Source: a virus. From it: 25,304 nucleotides of DNA. The stretch is taken from positions 1 through 25,304 of the IMG/VR virus record IMGVR_UViG_3300007540_000092, one strand, 5' to 3'. Within the stretch, counting starts at the first letter, position 1; every line of letters starts with the position of its first letter. The notes under the pieces are model-generated. The model was not told where the DNA came from and searched no databases. It saw nothing but the letters and a program-made list of their open reading frames with translations. Of the stretch, positions 17,519 to 24,161 are shown one piece after another. The position numbers and the translations under genes were made by a program.

Positions 17519-18090
17519 GTAAAGACAACGTCTTAAAAAAACAATTCCAGAAACGTGATGTACAACGTTTACGTAATTTAGTACAAGGTAAATACGGAGA
17601 AAAAATACGCTCTAGTGTTGGTTTTACAAAAGCAGATGAATTTCATGAAGAAGGGGATATATGGGAGTCTGATAGTCGTACATGGACCATTAGAGATGGA
17701 ATCAAACAAAATATTACAAAATTAGATAAGGCAAAAAAAGCACACATTATGCCTTTACTTTGTCCTAATTGTAAAAAGGTAATGAAAAACCGCAACGATA
17801 AACCCTTTTATAACTTACATAAAAAATGCTTTAATTGTGTCATTGATTTTGAACATGACCTTAAAAAACAAGGTAAATGGGAACAATACCAACGCGACAT
17901 TAAAAATGGAGAAATCGATAAACAAATCGAAGAATTTAAAGTTTACATAAAAGAAAAACTAAACGAAACTAATGATGGTTTTGTAACTGAAAATGGGGAT
18001 GTAGAAAAATGGGTAGGTAAATTAGATACTACTAAAGTTAAAGAATATACACAAGAAGTAATAAAATATCTAGAATCATTCAAACAATAA
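17515..18090 (+). CDS. Conserved zinc-finger phage protein
   Basis: A 191-aa protein starting MSKDNVLKKQFQKRDVQRLR. The first 90 residues (including GKYGEKIRSSVGFTKADEFH and a DIWESDSRTWTIRDGIKQNI stretch) are of a type I recall as conserved among T4-like marine phages but with no known role. A CPNC (about residue 83) and a later KCFNC (about 109-113) make a plausible four-cysteine zinc site. The C-terminus is charged, helical and Lys/Glu-rich. Its ATG overlaps the preceding TGA (ATGA), so it should be translated with the 870-aa protein. Nucleic-acid or protein binding by the zinc site is inference. It lacks an (L/I)-X-E leader, unlike several neighbours. Confidence 0.65.
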   Translation: MSKDNVLKKQFQKRDVQRLRNLVQGKYGEKIRSSVGFTKADEFHEEGDIWESDSRTWTIRDGIKQNITKLDKAKKAHIMPLLCPNCKKVMKNRNDKPFYNLHKKCFNCVIDFEHDLKKQGKWEQYQRDIKNGEIDKQIEEFKVYIKEKLNETNDGFVTENGDVEKWVGKLDTTKVKEYTQEVIKYLESFKQ

Positions 18091-18097
18091 CTTCTAC

Positions 18098-18107
18098 ATA
18101 TTTATAA
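18098..18107 (+). promoter_or_regulatory. Recurrent ATATTTATAA motif, candidate late promoter
   Basis: An exact copy in the 40-base gap before the gene at 18131, ending 23 bases before its ATG. It follows the end of the block of overlapping genes (14109-18090), a natural place for a new transcript. Confidence 0.4.
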
Positions 18108-18130
18108 TTATATAAATTAATTAAAAAACA

Positions 18131-18820
18131 ATGAAGAATAATTTTGATATACATGAATGGAATAGAAACCGTCTTATAGAAAGTACCCTTGGGGATGCTG
18201 ATTTAAAAGCAAAAAAAAATACCGATATTATTATTAAAAGTATATTAAAATCATTCCCAGAGTTAGATAAATTAGAACTTAGATATGCTGTATCATCTGG
18301 TTTAGCGGATATAACATTTAATAGTTTATCAGAGGTAGAATCAAATACACCCAACCCCATAGATACCATTACTACCGATGTCCCCCTATTTATACGTTTA
18401 TTAGAATACGCCAAGGAGGATGCTGAAACTGATATGGATCTTCATAATGTTGCTGAAAACTCTATCCGTTTAAGTAATAATTCTGATACTCCCCTTACAA
18501 TGGAAAATTATGATAATATAATTAGTCAAGAAGAGAGTTTAACTGCTATACAAGAGGAATTAAGATACATTCTAGAAGAAAAAGGATATTCTCCCCTTTT
18601 AATAACTAAAGAAAATCCAAAAGGTAAAACTAAGGGTTTAGATAATAAAACACTGAATAAAATTTTAAAACAAATAGCCACTAAACTACAAGAAGCAAAA
18701 CCCGGACTATGGGCTAATATTAGAGCCAAAAAAGCTAGAGGAGAAAAACCATCCCACGGTAACTCAAAAGCCTTTAAATCAGCTGTCGAATCAGGTAAGA
18801 AAATTAATAATAAAAAATAA
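18131..18820 (+). CDS. Putative packaged protein with basic C-terminal tail
   Basis: A 229-aa protein of unknown function. It begins MKNNFDIHEWNRNRLIEST, ending in L-I-E (15-17), another candidate capsid-targeting leader. The middle is acidic and helical. The C-terminus changes to a strongly basic tail with KPGLWANIRAKKARGEKPSH and ends KKINNKK; the GLWANI-RAK segment recurs in my memory of phage proteins with basic tails and suggests DNA contact. An ATATTTATAA motif sits 24 bases before the ATG, and no Shine-Dalgarno sequence is seen. The acidic core plus basic tail, together with the leader, fits an internal head protein bound to packaged DNA, but this is inference. Confidence 0.6.
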   Translation: MKNNFDIHEWNRNRLIESTLGDADLKAKKNTDIIIKSILKSFPELDKLELRYAVSSGLADITFNSLSEVESNTPNPIDTITTDVPLFIRLLEYAKEDAETDMDLHNVAENSIRLSNNSDTPLTMENYDNIISQEESLTAIQEELRYILEEKGYSPLLITKENPKGKTKGLDNKTLNKILKQIATKLQEAKPGLWANIRAKKARGEKPSHGNSKAFKSAVESGKKINNKK

Positions 18821-18824
18821 TTTA

Positions 18825-18834
18825 ATATTTATAA
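18825..18834 (+). promoter_or_regulatory. Recurrent ATATTTATAA motif, candidate late promoter
   Basis: An exact copy in the 30-base gap before the acidic protein gene at 18851, ending 16 bases before its ATG; the spacing is almost the same as at 9779. Confidence 0.4.
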
Positions 18835-18850
18835 ATAAAAATATACTATA

Positions 18851-19366
18851 ATGAGCGATTTTAATTATATTGAATACTTAAGAAATAACCCCTTACGTAA
18901 TTCTAAACCAAACAACCCATTAATCACGGAATCACAAAAAATAAATAAATCTTTATTTAAATCTAAAATCAATAAACAAGTAGTATCAATTCTTACAGAG
19001 GCCGATGAAGATTATGAAAAAATTTCACGTGAGGTAGAATATGATACTAATTCTTATTCTGATATTGAAAATGAATTATTAGCAGATTTAGATGAATCCC
19101 TATATGAAGCTAAAAAAGATGAAGATAAAGAGGAAGATGAAGAAGATGTAGAATTAGATATGGAACCTGAAGAAGATCTAGGAGGAGGGGATATAGAGGC
19201 ATTAGATCCTGAAGCAGGCTTAACACAAAATGAACAGGATATACAAAATGCTCTTAAGGTGGCCTATGATAATGCCATAGAATTAGGTGATGAAAAATTA
19301 TCTAAACAAATTGGAAACACCATAACCATGTTTACTAGAACCAGAATAGTAGGGGATTCAAATTAA
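18851..19366 (+). CDS. Acidic, putative head-associated or scaffold-like protein
   Basis: A 171-aa protein starting MSDFNYIEYLRNNPLRN, with a possible leader ending at ITE (25-27). A second (L/I)-X-E, LTE, follows near residue 50. Residues about 85-120 are an almost pure Asp/Glu tract (for example KEEDEEDVELDMEPEEDLGG). The last 50 residues form amphipathic helices (QNALKVAYDNAIELGDEKL). Strong acidity, helicity and multiple candidate protease sites resemble prohead core proteins of T4-like phages such as gp67 or gp68, though no sequence identity is claimed. An ATATTTATAA motif lies just upstream (18825-18834), so it may be separately expressed late. The protein is not otherwise recognised. 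Confidence 0.55.
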   Translation: MSDFNYIEYLRNNPLRNSKPNNPLITESQKINKSLFKSKINKQVVSILTEADEDYEKISREVEYDTNSYSDIENELLADLDESLYEAKKDEDKEEDEEDVELDMEPEEDLGGGDIEALDPEAGLTQNEQDIQNALKVAYDNAIELGDEKLSKQIGNTITMFTRTRIVGDSN

Positions 19367-19401
19367 TTTTAAAATTTTAATACTTCTTTTTATTATTATT
19401 A

Positions 19402-20547
19402 ATGCTTAACGAACGTAAACTTACAGATAGAGAACTTGAAAAGCGCGAAAGCGCTATTCAAGGTCTAAAAAAGAATAAAACATCTTTAGTTAAAAAATAT
19501 GGTAAGGATGCTGAAAAAGTTATGTATGGAATTGCAACTAAACAAGCAAAACAAAAAGTTGAAAATATGAATTTAAATAACATCCAGGGCATGATACAAG
19601 ATGCTTTAAAAAACCCTAAGACTGCTGACTTAAATAAAGATGGTAAAATATCTGACTACGAAGAAAAACGTGGAAAGACCATTGAAAAAAACATTGGGGA
19701 AGCACATTCAGGAAATCCAGACGATAGATATGAAGTAAAAAAAGGACAAGGATTTGCTGATTATGAAGTATGGGAAGGGAATGTAAAGGTAAAGGAGTTT
19801 AGCGGAAAAGATGCTAAAGAAAGAGCAGATACTGAAGCTAAAAGATTAAATGTTTTACAAGATGCCAAAAGAGTAGATAAAGCTCAAGTAGGAGAAGATT
19901 TAGATGTAGGACATCAAGACAACGAACCATCAATGTTAAAATCAGACGTATACCGTATAGCTAAAATGGCTTCAATGTTATATAAACAACTAGATTCCTA
20001 TGATAATATGGGTGAAGTTGATTTTCCACATTGGTGGCAAGCTAAAATTATCAAAGCATACGATTATTTACAATCAGCTTACGGTTATTTAGATGGTCAA
20101 GAAAAAATGGCACAAATAGATGCAATAATTAACTTGGGTGAAATTAAAACTGACTTATATGGAAATAATATTGAAGTCCCTTTTAAAAAAGGATATAATA
20201 CAGGGGAAATTAAAGAAATGATAAAATCTTCTCTAATAAAAAAAACAGATAATTCTATTTTTAAAAAAAAAACTAACGTAGAGGAAAATCTTGACAAAGA
20301 CAAAATGTCTTGTAATAAACCTAAAAGAGATACAAAACATAAAACCAAATCTCACGTTGTAAAAGCATGTGAAAAAGGAAAAGAAAAAATCATTAGATTT
20401 GGTCAACAAGGAGTAAAAGGAGCAGGATCTGCCCCTAAAAGTGATAAACAAAAATCCCGTCAAAAGGCATTTAAAGCCCGACACAAGAGTAATATTAAAA
20501 AGGGTAAAATGAGTGCTGCGTACTGGGCCGATAAAGTTAAATGGTAA
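19402..20547 (+). CDS. Modular protein with EF-hand-like loop and basic C-terminal domain
   Basis: A 381-aa protein with several modules. Residues 5-55 are a basic helical segment ([20 protein letters not shown]) that recurs in marine phage proteins I remember. Residues 76-87 are a canonical calcium-binding loop, [12 protein letters not shown] (D-x-N-x-D-G-x-I-x3-E). A compact domain follows from about residue 168, with [11 protein letters not shown] and HWWQ (210-213), also familiar from T4-like cyanophages and their relatives. The last 80 residues are very basic, begin [11 protein letters not shown], and end in [13 protein letters not shown], a tail also seen in viral DNA-associated proteins. 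The composition fits a packaged or DNA-binding protein. Calcium binding is predicted from the loop alone. Function unknown. Confidence 0.6.
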   Translation: MLNERKLTDRELEKRESAIQGLKKNKTSLVKKYGKDAEKVMYGIATKQAKQKVENMNLNNIQGMIQDALKNPKTADLNKDGKISDYEEKRGKTIEKNIGEAHSGNPDDRYEVKKGQGFADYEVWEGNVKVKEFSGKDAKERADTEAKRLNVLQDAKRVDKAQVGEDLDVGHQDNEPSMLKSDVYRIAKMASMLYKQLDSYDNMGEVDFPHWWQAKIIKAYDYLQSAYGYLDGQEKMAQIDAIINLGEIKTDLYGNNIEVPFKKGYNTGEIKEMIKSSLIKKTDNSIFKKKTNVEENLDKDKMSCNKPKRDTKHKTKSHVVKACEKGKEKIIRFGQQGVKGAGSAPKSDKQKSRQKAFKARHKSNIKKGKMSAAYWADKVKW

Positions 20548-20556
20548 AAAATAAAT

Positions 20557-21033
20557 ATGACTTCTACAGAATTAAAATTAAAAATTAAATCTCTTGCTAA
20601 AAAAGTATACTCTGATAAAATAAAATCAGACGATGCTTCTATTGCATATGATGAACTAGTTAAATTTCCTGAGCTTAAACAAGTAATGGTAGACTTACTT
20701 ACTGTAGATTTTGATAAATTTTTAGAATCCGTAGATTGGATTGCTCCACGTCCATCATCTTTTCGTATAAATTTACTAAATGGGCAAAACTTTGTTCTTG
20801 TATTTGATACTAGAAGTTGGATAGCACAAGTTGAAGGTAAAAAATATTATTTATTAAATCTGGATGAAGAAGAGATGGCTGCCAAAGCTATTAGTCGCAT
20901 ACTATCTTATGGTTCCAATACAGCTGGAAAGGGTATTGAAATAGAAGGAGCAGAAGAAATAGATGGAGGTATAGAAACTGAATCTGAATCTGAATCTGAA
21001 TCTGAATCTGAATCTGAATCTGAAGAATTATAA
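20557..21033 (+). CDS. Conserved hypothetical phage protein with Glu-Ser repeat tail
   Basis: A 158-aa protein. The first 115 residues form a folded-looking alpha/beta domain (KVYSDKIKSDDASIAYDELVK, then WIAPRPSSFRINLLNG and FDTRSWIAQVEGKKYYLL). I recall similar hypothetical proteins in T4-like marine phages but know no function. A Gly-rich linker leads to an acidic C-terminal tail of seven exact Glu-Ser dipeptides encoded by a perfect hexanucleotide repeat. The tail is disordered and highly negative, and its length could change by slippage without shifting the frame. The start lies nine bases after the previous stop. No (L/I)-X-E leader is present. Confidence 0.6.
   Translation: MTSTELKLKIKSLAKKVYSDKIKSDDASIAYDELVKFPELKQVMVDLLTVDFDKFLESVDWIAPRPSSFRINLLNGQNFVLVFDTRSWIAQVEGKKYYLLNLDEEEMAAKAISRILSYGSNTAGKGIEIEGAEEIDGGIETESESESESESESESEEL
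20980..21021 (+). repeat. Hexanucleotide tandem repeat (GAATCT)x7
   Basis: Seven perfect copies of GAATCT lie in frame near the 3' end of the 158-aa gene, encoding (Glu-Ser)x7. A degenerate unit, GAAACT (Glu-Thr), precedes them and GAAGAA follows. Because the unit is six bases, gain or loss of copies would lengthen or shorten the acidic tail without frameshift. Confidence 0.95.
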
Positions 21034-21040
21034 TATAAAT

Positions 21041-22042
21041 ATGTCTACTACTATACTAAAAGAATCTTCCCTTGAATTTAAAAAAGAGGAACTAATATCA
21101 TTAATACAACATGGAGACTTCTCAACAGAACAATTAAAATCTCTAAAAAGTAGTATTATTGGTATAGAGTTTAAAGATGATTTTTTTAAGTATACTAATA
21201 GTAAAAATATAAACCAAAGAGCAGCAACTTCCATATATAATAAAGCCCTAGAATTAAACACAATCCAGGAAGTTTTAACGTATATTAAATCAGATAAACC
21301 TCATTTTACTAAATTACATAAATCAGGAAACATAAATGATATTAATAATTTTAAATCACTAGGAATTGAATTTATAAATTGGTTATATGCCTTTACTATT
21401 GGAGCCGGTGAAAATGCTGTTGGTGTAGGTAGAATGGAAGAATTCTTGATATTCATGTTAGAAGATACTAACAACCCGGGAACGGGTGATGTTGGGTTAA
21501 ATGGTAATCAAGAAATTGAAGTAAAAGGTAATAATGCTAAAATTTGGGGTCAAAAGAAAGGATTACTTAGTACTAGTGGGTTTAATAGAGGTGAAAAATC
21601 CTTAGATGAACATTTTAATAATTTAATAGATGGTGAAGTATATAAAGGGGTAGCGGGTTCCAAAACTGCAATTGCTCCTATATTATTACAAAATATAGAT
21701 ATAGCTCAAAAAAATAATATACCCGATACTAAAATTCTAAATGCCGTAAAAAATGTATTAAAGGATTTTTATATAACTCCGGAAGGAGCATTTAAAATAG
21801 ATGAATATATAACAATGGCATCACTTTCATCCTCAAAAAGATTAAATACTGACATTTTCAAAGCACAGTTAAATTTATACGCGCAAGTTGAAGGTTGGGA
21901 TTATTTATGGATAGGACAACCTAAAAAGGGTGATTATAAAATATTTACGGCCGATCAATTGAATACGGCTATAGATTTAGGTGATATAGTTATTTCTAGT
22001 AGTATGGGATTAGGTAATGTTTATAGAATGAGTGTAAAATAA
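21041..22042 (+). CDS. PD-(D/E)XK-like nuclease, putative packaged protein
   Basis: A 333-aa protein. Residues about 118-165 contain VGVGRMEEFLIFML, then GTGDVGLNGNQEIEVKG. Asp150 followed by Glu160-Val-Lys162, with an upstream Glu in RMEEF, gives the E...D-x9-E-x-K arrangement of PD-(D/E)XK restriction-type endonucleases. The rest is helical with no known partner domain, and I cannot name a family. It starts MSTTILKESS; L-K-E at 6-8 is a minimal match to the leaders ending in (L/I)-X-E on neighbouring proteins. A nuclease packaged in the head and injected could attack host DNA or competing phage. That role is inference, and the catalytic motif itself is moderately convincing. The gene starts seven bases after the previous stop. 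Confidence 0.55.
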   Translation: MSTTILKESSLEFKKEELISLIQHGDFSTEQLKSLKSSIIGIEFKDDFFKYTNSKNINQRAATSIYNKALELNTIQEVLTYIKSDKPHFTKLHKSGNINDINNFKSLGIEFINWLYAFTIGAGENAVGVGRMEEFLIFMLEDTNNPGTGDVGLNGNQEIEVKGNNAKIWGQKKGLLSTSGFNRGEKSLDEHFNNLIDGEVYKGVAGSKTAIAPILLQNIDIAQKNNIPDTKILNAVKNVLKDFYITPEGAFKIDEYITMASLSSSKRLNTDIFKAQLNLYAQVEGWDYLWIGQPKKGDYKIFTADQLNTAIDLGDIVISSSMGLGNVYRMSVK

Positions 22043-22053
22043 AATATAATAAT

Positions 22054-22386
22054 ATGTGTAAATGTGGATGTAATAGTTGTGGGGTAAACATGGGGCCCCT
22101 ATTAAAAGAAAATAGAGTAAAACATCTATTATCTAAAACCCTCCAATATCATATAGATAAAAAAATACCTATATTTGAAACAAGATATAGTGTTGGTTCA
22201 AATGATTATTTATCTTTAATTGTAGAAACGCGTAAAATGTATTCACGTAATATAATTGATTTATGTGAAGAAGATGAAAAATTAATAAAAAACCGTTTAA
22301 ATACATATTTACCACAAGAACATACTTCAAAAAAAAGTAAAAAAAATCTAATAAGGGAGATAATTAAAAATAAACTAAAGAGATAA
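22054..22386 (+). CDS. Small Cys-rich-leader protein
   Basis: A 110-aa basic protein. It opens with MCKCGCNSCGVNMG, four cysteines in nine residues, followed by PLLKE (L-K-E at 17-19). The rest is helical and Lys/Arg-rich, ending KKSKKNLIREIIKNKLKR. The Cys cluster could bind a metal or be part of a removable leader. I do not recognise the family. It lies 11 bases after the nuclease-like gene and three bases before the next, so it is probably in the same transcript. A small basic protein with an (L/I)-X-E leader resembles T4 internal proteins in general character only. Confidence 0.5.
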   Translation: MCKCGCNSCGVNMGPLLKENRVKHLLSKTLQYHIDKKIPIFETRYSVGSNDYLSLIVETRKMYSRNIIDLCEEDEKLIKNRLNTYLPQEHTSKKSKKNLIREIIKNKLKR

Positions 22387-22389
22387 ATA

Positions 22390-22719
22390 ATGAAAAAAGA
22401 ATCAAAAACTTACACACTTAAAGGTCCTGGCTCTTTAAACACTACTATAATATCTCAAGCTGAAATTTTATCTGATATCCGTTCAATTATAGGTGTTACC
22501 ACTGTAGGTTTCTCCCCAGAAGATCTTGAAAATAGAAATATTTCCTATAATAATCCTGATTATAAAGGAGAATTTAGGATTAAAATAGATAATTTCCCAT
22601 TTACAAAATTTGATAGATCAAAAACACTTAAAGATATTACAAATACTATTCGTAAAATCCCGGCTGTGAATTATTTTAGAGCAAGCTTAGAATCTTTAAT
22701 GGAAAATGAAATAACTTAA
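22390..22719 (+). CDS. Hypothetical protein, 109 aa, ferredoxin-like alternation
   Basis: A 109-aa protein starting MKKESKTYTLKGPGSLNTT. Alternating helix and strand segments (EILSDIRSIIGVTTVGF, then GEFRIKIDNFPF, then DITNTIRKIPAVNYFRAS) suggest a small beta-alpha-beta fold of the ferredoxin or ACT kind. No catalytic residues or metal ligands are apparent. The pattern 'IRSIIGVTTV...RIKID...IRKIPAV' is one I recall from hypothetical proteins of T4-like phages without a known function. It is the last gene before a pair of RNA hairpins and a terminator, so it probably ends a transcript. Confidence 0.5.
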   Translation: MKKESKTYTLKGPGSLNTTIISQAEILSDIRSIIGVTTVGFSPEDLENRNISYNNPDYKGEFRIKIDNFPFTKFDRSKTLKDITNTIRKIPAVNYFRASLESLMENEIT

Positions 22720-22729
22720 AAATAAAATC

Positions 22730-22757
22730 TTACAGACAGATTCATAGCCTGTCGTAA
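22730..22757 (+). other. RNA stem-loop upstream of the terminator
   Basis: TTAC-a-GACAG pairs with CTGTC-GTAA around the loop ATTCATAGC: nine base pairs with one bulged A. It begins ten bases after the preceding stop codon and is followed by an A-rich stretch, not a T-run. It may stabilise the transcript 3' end or be part of a small RNA with the next hairpin. Confidence 0.55.
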
Positions 22758-22776
22758 TTTAAAAAAATAGATGATC

Positions 22777-22813
22777 TGTGGCCTTCAATAATTTGGAGTC
22801 CACATTATTTTTT
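22777..22813 (+). terminator. Intrinsic terminator
   Basis: TGTGG-c-CTTCAA pairs with TTTGAG-type sequence and CCACA (22777-22804): five pairs, one C/T mismatch, then six pairs (one G-T wobble), with a TAAT tetraloop. TTATTTTTT follows directly. This is the most GC-rich and best-formed hairpin among the intergenic regions and should end the transcript running from the accessory-gene block. Confidence 0.75.
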
Positions 22814-22825
22814 CGTATATTAATG

Positions 22826-22833
22826 TATAAATA
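22826..22833 (+). promoter_or_regulatory. TATAAATA box after the terminator
   Basis: TATAAATA, the T4 late-promoter octamer, lies 13 bases after the terminator's T-run and nine bases before the ATG of the 41-aa ORF. The octamer is common by chance in such AT-rich DNA; the location at a transcript boundary is the only other support. Confidence 0.3.
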
Positions 22834-22842
22834 ATAAAAATT

Positions 22843-22968
22843 ATGATTAAAAAATTCAAAAAATGGCTTAAAGATGTTTTATATCAAAACATAATAATAG
22901 TTGAAGATATTAAGAATAGTAAAATTACCATAAACAATAAAGTAGTTTATGATGATACCAAAAAATAA
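22843..22968 (+). CDS. Small ORF, 41 aa
   Basis: ATG at 22843 opens 41 codons: a basic N-terminus, MIKKFKKWLKDVL, then IIIVEDIKNSKITIN and VVYDDTKK, ending at TAA 22966-22968. It lies after the terminator, next to a TATAAATA box at 22826-22833, and just before HEG2, whose ATG at 22970 starts one base after its stop. The alternation of hydrophobic and charged residues looks protein-like, but the length gives little support. It might be an independent small gene or the stump of a gene interrupted by HEG2. Confidence 0.4.
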   Translation: MIKKFKKWLKDVLYQNIIIVEDIKNSKITINNKVVYDDTKK

Positions 22969-22969
22969 C

Positions 22970-23632
22970 ATGACTCATATTTACATATTAGAGAGAGACG
23001 AGGTTCCATTTTATGTTGGAAAGACAAAAGACACTAGAAGAAGATTAAATAAACATAGAATAGATAAAGGGAGAAATATTAACCTAGTCATTATTGATGA
23101 AATTAATGAAAATTGGAGATTTTGGGAAAAGTATTGGATAGAACAATTTCAACAATGGGGTTTTATATTAGAAAATAAAAATAGTGGAGGGGGAGGGTTA
23201 GACTTTTGGAGTGTTGCTCAAATAAATAACCATAAAAAGTTATATACCCCCGAATTAATATCTAAGATTATTACCCCTAACAGGAATAGGAAAATAAGTA
23301 AAACTTTAAATGAAAGAGATCATTCTAAATATTATACTAAGAAAGTAAAAGAAAAAATATCTAGAGCTTTAAAAGGTAAACCAAAAAATTTTACCCAAGA
23401 ACATATAAATAATTTAAAAATAGCTAATCTAGAATCTAAAGGTAAAATGGTTTATTGTTATGATTTAGAAAATAAATACATTGGTGAATTTAGATGTTTA
23501 AGAGAAGCTAAAGAATGGTTATTACATAAAAAACCAAGAATTTCAAAAAACGTAGATAAACAAATAAAAGACTGTTGTAATGGAAGACAAAAAAAATGTC
23601 ATGGGTATAGATGGAGATACTCAAAAATTTAG
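22970..23632 (+). CDS. GIY-YIG homing endonuclease (HEG2)
   Basis: A 220-aa free-standing homing endonuclease. It begins MTHIYILERDEVPFYVGKTK: IYIL and YVGKT form the GIY-YIG core. Arg in RRLNKHR, Glu in FWEKYWIEQF, and the NKNSGGGG loop complete the domain. A NUMOD3-like repeat follows (EKISRALKGKPK), then a full NUMOD1-type module (YCYDLENKYIGEF to CCNGRQKKCHGYRWRY). I chose the ATG at 22970, which leaves the 41-aa ORF whole; an upstream in-frame ATG at 22949 would add seven residues. The 3' end overlaps the ATG of the FAD oxidoreductase (23580) in another frame. It ends in TAG. It is closely related to HEG1 and HEG3 in the catalytic half and seems intact. Confidence 0.85.
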   Translation: MTHIYILERDEVPFYVGKTKDTRRRLNKHRIDKGRNINLVIIDEINENWRFWEKYWIEQFQQWGFILENKNSGGGGLDFWSVAQINNHKKLYTPELISKIITPNRNRKISKTLNERDHSKYYTKKVKEKISRALKGKPKNFTQEHINNLKIANLESKGKMVYCYDLENKYIGEFRCLREAKEWLLHKKPRISKNVDKQIKDCCNGRQKKCHGYRWRYSKI

Positions 23633-24161
23633 CAAAAAAATAGTAATAGTTGGGGGAGGAGTAGCTGGAGCTAACACTGTCACTAAACTTGTAGATAATG
23701 GCTACCCAGGTCATTTAATAACTATAATAGATAAAGGTAATGACCCTTATAAAAGACTCCCTGAAGAAACCATGACAGGTTGGCTAGGATGTGGAGGGTG
23801 GTCAGATGGAAAATTAACATATCATACTTCTATTGGAGGTCAATTATCAAAATATTGTGGTGAAGAAAAAGCCATGGAATTAATGAAACAAGTAGTAGAT
23901 AATTTCACTCGTTTCCACCCCAAACCCGAAGAAATATTTATGTCTGACCCTAAGGAAGAACCTGAATTTATTAAACCACACTTTGGTTTAAGAATGTTTC
24001 CTGTTTGGCATATTGGAAGTAATTACCTTCTTCTTATTGCTCAAGAATGGTACCAATATTTATTATCGAAGGGTGTTAATTTCTTATGGCAACATGAGGT
24101 CACCAATATAAATTTTGAAACTAATGAAGTCGAATATAAACCAATCGAGAGTAAAAAATAA
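23580..24161 (+). CDS. FAD-dependent oxidoreductase, N-terminal part of a split gene
   Basis: This 193-aa ORF begins, after a short leader, with KKIVIVGGGVAGANT, a Rossmann FAD-binding glycine motif. It continues with GWLGCGGWSDGKLTYHTS and GGQLSKYCG and then VWHIGSNY. These match the layout of COG2509-type FAD-dependent dehydrogenases (GAGAFSDGKL, then HIGTD). Family members are roughly 450-550 aa, so about 60 percent is missing. The ORF stops at 24161 soon after NINFETNEVEYK, where the family should run on to an AvGRsG strand. That strand appears at 25236-25304 (YDSLIFAVGKSG). The gene is therefore split by the 1.1 kb holding HEG3 and the ART-like gene. The first codons overlap HEG2; an internal ATG at 23601 is also possible. 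The substrate is unknown. Confidence 0.75.
   Translation: MEDKKNVMGIDGDTQKFSKKIVIVGGGVAGANTVTKLVDNGYPGHLITIIDKGNDPYKRLPEETMTGWLGCGGWSDGKLTYHTSIGGQLSKYCGEEKAMELMKQVVDNFTRFHPKPEEIFMSDPKEEPEFIKPHFGLRMFPVWHIGSNYLLLIAQEWYQYLLSKGVNFLWQHEVTNINFETNEVEYKPIESKK

Noticed and set aside
19367-19401. AT-only inverted repeat (ATTAA...TTAAT) followed by a T-rich stretch, as a terminator
   Set aside because: Only about five A-T pairs and no GC; too weak to call in this base composition.
22949-22969. Upstream ATG at 22949 for HEG2
   Set aside because: It would overlap the 41-aa ORF by 20 bases, and the added residues are not part of the GIY-YIG fold. It remains possible.
4234-23714. Minus-strand ORFs of 64-97 codons opposite the large genes
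   Set aside because: All lie inside well-supported + strand genes, have biased Phe/Ile/Ser composition from reading antisense AT-rich DNA, and show no family motif.
24115-24123. TTG start at 24115 for HEG3
   Set aside because: An ATG three codons later (24124) is in frame, nothing in the added residues is conserved, and no ribosome site favours the TTG.
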